From a virus, in the IMG/VR virus record IMGVR_UViG_3300027974_000100, positions 1 to 31,549 of that record: DNA of 31,549 nt. One strand, written 5' to 3'. Positions within the stretch are counted from its first letter, which is position 1, and each line of letters begins with the position of its first letter. Of this stretch, positions 30,111 to 31,549 are shown one piece after another. A model generated the notes under the pieces. That model did not search any database. It worked only from the letters and a program-made list of their open reading frames with translations, and was not told where the DNA came from. A program made the translations under genes and the position numbers.

Positions 30111-31058
30111 TTAGTCTTTGTTAAATTGGTTAAACTTCATTAATTTTTCGTGAGCAGTTAATTTTTGCTCGGTAACATCCGTAACTTCTTCTTCAAGTGT
30201 TGGAATCATTGCTTTTACTTCTGCAATAAGTTGAATTAGTTCGTTGTATTTTTCATCGATTGTAGGCATAACGATTGCTAGGATAGCTTCAGCATCAGCC
30301 GTTGGATCAACAGACATTTCTGCCTCTTCAACAACTACCTCTTCTTCTACTACTTCTTCAGCCATTACTACCTCTTCTTCAACTACTTCTTCAGCTTCTA
30401 CTTCAGTTGCAGGTGCATCTTTCACTTCAACAATTTCTCCGTCTGTTACAACGTAGATTTTGCCTTCAATCAGATGTTCTCCGTCAGGTAAATTCATACT
30501 ATTATTTATTATTTGATTACTGTTTAATTTCAATCCTAAGAATCCTTCGATTGAGAATCCTAACTGCTCACTTTCAACTAGCTTATTGTAATACTCTTTG
30601 TCAGTAATTTGAGCAGTCAACATTAAAGTTCCTTTAGGCACTTCAATACCGTATGAACTAAATGCTTTATCGGATTTCGGATTCTCAACTATCCAACTTT
30701 CAAGAATGTATGCTGGTACTGTTTGCCCTGCATCGTGTTCTAAGTTGAATAAGTTTTTGTTGTTTAGATTCTGCATAAAATCGGAGTAGATAGTTTCAAT
30801 CTCTTGTTCAGAAAATTGAACGTAATATTCTCCTTCTTCATCGTTTCTATAAATATCCATTGGAATCATCGCAGGTGCTACAATTCTCATCTTTGGCTCA
30901 TCTGCAAACTGCATTACTTTAGTGTGACTATTAAAAGCCATACCTTTGACTAAGATAGCAGGTTTAGAAGTGAAAGCGACTTGTTCAATTCCTAGTACTT
31001 CACCGTCAGAATATTCTTCGTCAATCGTAACTTTAAAAATTGGAATATCATTCGCCAT
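30111..31058 (-). CDS. Prohead protease (XkdF/S78-like) fused to scaffold
   Basis: The protein has 315 residues. The protease part (about 55-180) contains FNLEHD (catalytic His108), ESWIVENPKSDKA (120-132) and LGFSIEGFLG (catalytic Ser169), the pattern of XkdF-type serine proteases. Residues 218-255 are an extreme Glu/Val repeat and the rest is a charged coiled coil, consistent with an internal scaffold that is cleaved away. It starts the head operon, immediately after a late-promoter-like signal. Confidence 0.85.
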   Translation of the reverse strand: MANDIPIFKVTIDEEYSDGEVLGIEQVAFTSKPAILVKGMAFNSHTKVMQFADEPKMRIVAPAMIPMDIYRNDEEGEYYVQFSEQEIETIYSDFMQNLNNKNLFNLEHDAGQTVPAYILESWIVENPKSDKAFSSYGIEVPKGTLMLTAQITDKEYYNKLVESEQLGFSIEGFLGLKLNSNQIINNSMNLPDGEHLIEGKIYVVTDGEIVEVKDAPATEVEAEEVVEEEVVMAEEVVEEEVVVEEAEMSVDPTADAEAILAIVMPTIDEKYNELIQLIAEVKAMIPTLEEEVTDVTEQKLTAHEKLMKFNQFNKD

Positions 31059-31062
31059 ACAT

Positions 31063-31090
31063 TATAATGGCATATACTTTTTTTTGTTAT
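31063..31090 (-). promoter_or_regulatory. Candidate phage late promoter (head operon)
   Basis: On the minus strand ATAACAA (31084-31090), 13 bases, CCATTATA (31063-31070), 4 bases, ATG at 31058. The upstream box equals that at 28552-28558. Confidence 0.65.
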
Positions 31091-31098
31091 ATTTTTTG

Positions 31099-31106
31099 TA
31101 TATTTG
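31099..31106 (+). promoter_or_regulatory. Possible host-type promoter -7 box (chaperone pair)
   Basis: TATATTTG on the plus strand, 13 bases before the ATG at 31120. No TTTG stands at the standard 19-base distance, so confidence is limited. With the minus-strand signal at 31063 it makes this 61-bp gap a divergent control region. Confidence 0.35.
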
Positions 31107-31119
31107 TAAAAAAAACGTT

Positions 31120-31549
31120 ATGATAAAAATCGGAACTAAAAAGATTAACAATGAAGTTACTGAACTGACTATTGAACAGTTTGAGAAACTTAGTACAACT
31201 ATTAACAATAAAGAACTTGACCAGTTTGAAAAGTGGGCAAAAATATTTGTTGACTTAGGAGCAGATGAAGATGAAGTGTATGATTTAGACTTCGATAAGT
31301 TTACAGAAATTGTAAAGAAATTTTCTGATACCAAGAAAAAGCCTGATGCAAAGTTTTTAAAATCAATCGAAGTTGATGGTTACACTTACCAATCTTACGA
31401 AGATGAATTTAAACTAAATGTGCGTGATCTAAAAATGATTGAAAAAGCAGTATCTACAAGTCCTGATAACTATATTTCTAAAGTAATGGCTATAATCTTT
31501 AAGAGAACTGACTTAACTAAAGCTGAACACTACGGTGATTCACATCTTG
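31120..31549 (+). CDS. Putative tail assembly chaperone, 5' part (continues at 12)
   Basis: The first 143 codons of the gene that ends at 265. The product starts MIKIGTKKINNEV and contains TELTIEQFEKLS and an acidic ADEDEVYDLD stretch. After joining the circle the protein has about 185 residues. It is the first gene on the plus strand, diverging from the protease gene, and is followed by the overlapping second chaperone ORF. See the 3' part for the reasons behind the call. Confidence 0.55.
   Translation, partial: MIKIGTKKINNEVTELTIEQFEKLSTTINNKELDQFEKWAKIFVDLGADEDEVYDLDFDKFTEIVKKFSDTKKKPDAKFLKSIEVDGYTYQSYEDEFKLNVRDLKMIEKAVSTSPDNYISKVMAIIFKRTDLTKAEHYGDSHL
31424..31549. repeat. Terminal direct repeat, right copy
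   Basis: Identical to 12-137. It marks the joint of the circular assembly. Confidence 0.9.

Noticed and set aside
31062-31334. Minus-strand ORF of 90 codons opposite the chaperone gene
   Set aside because: Ser-rich product of low plausibility, fully antisense to a gene that is continuous across the contig joint.
12-31549. Reading the end repeats as biological terminal repeats
   Set aside because: Length near a common assembly k-mer, and adapter bases at the joint.
1-31549. Prophage, CRISPR array or tRNA genes
   Set aside because: No integrase, repressor, attachment repeats, regularly spaced repeats with spacers, or cloverleaf with conserved tRNA blocks was seen.

Overview
This window is a complete or near-complete genome of a tailed (siphovirus-like) phage, AT-rich, most likely infecting a Bacteroidota host such as an aquatic Flavobacterium relative. 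Bases 12-137 and 31424-31549 are identical, so the contig closes into a circle of about 31,412 bp. The first 11 bases match the end of an Illumina adapter. The host guess rests on three things seen here: several early promoters of the Bacteroidota type (TTTG, 19 bases, TAnnTTTG), start sites without Shine-Dalgarno sequences, and gene families typical of Bacteroidota phages. No integrase, repressor, tRNA or CRISPR array was found, so nothing supports lysogeny.

Almost every gene is on the minus strand, so the map reads right to left. The head region (31058-26368) holds a prohead protease/scaffold, the major capsid protein, a probable tail-tube protein, a small structural protein, the portal and a connector. 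The lysis genes follow (26357-24953): two small membrane proteins (holin candidates), a single-molecule spanin and a GH108 lysozyme. Then comes a metallophosphoesterase and a terminator. A 387-bp non-coding region (23459-23845) carries iteron-like repeats and the strongest host-type promoter, and is the best candidate for origin and early control. The early region (23458-14334) encodes a DNA methyltransferase, a DnaA-like protein, ERF annealase, YqaJ-type exonuclease, an SSB-like protein, a thymidylate-synthase-like enzyme with a nuclease-like partner, a RecA-fold helicase, NinG and many small proteins. A sigma-like gene (13923-13387), TerS, TerL and the tail genes (11189-971) follow. Only two genes, a probable tail-assembly chaperone pair spanning the contig joint (31120 to 974), lie on the plus strand.

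The main discovery is a candidate late regulon. Five places carry the same two-part signal on the minus strand: an AACA-containing box (AAAACAC or ATAACAA), 13-14 bases, then CCATTAT(A/G). Four of them put CCATTATA exactly four bases before an ATG, in front of the protease (31058), a structural gene just after a terminator (28525), a tail gene (11189) and the tape measure gene (6343). The fifth is inside the end of the sigma-like gene, ahead of the small genes that lead into TerS/TerL. The AAC core and spacing are what ECF-type sigma factors recognise, and the phage encodes a sigma-like protein, so a phage sigma driving its own late genes is the simplest model.

A second unit is a two-gene cassette at 18906-17855. 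It has its own promoter and a leader whose two stems interleave like a pseudoknot, one of them resembling an intrinsic terminator. Its first protein is a short thymidylate-synthase relative with Asp where dUMP-specific enzymes have Asn, the change linked to dCMP specificity. Its partner looks like a resolvase-type PD-(D/E)XK nuclease. Other points of interest are folded attC-like repeats around tiny genes (15123-15806), a methyltransferase gene framed by 24-bp direct repeats, and an ice-binding-like (DUF3494) domain in a tail protein.
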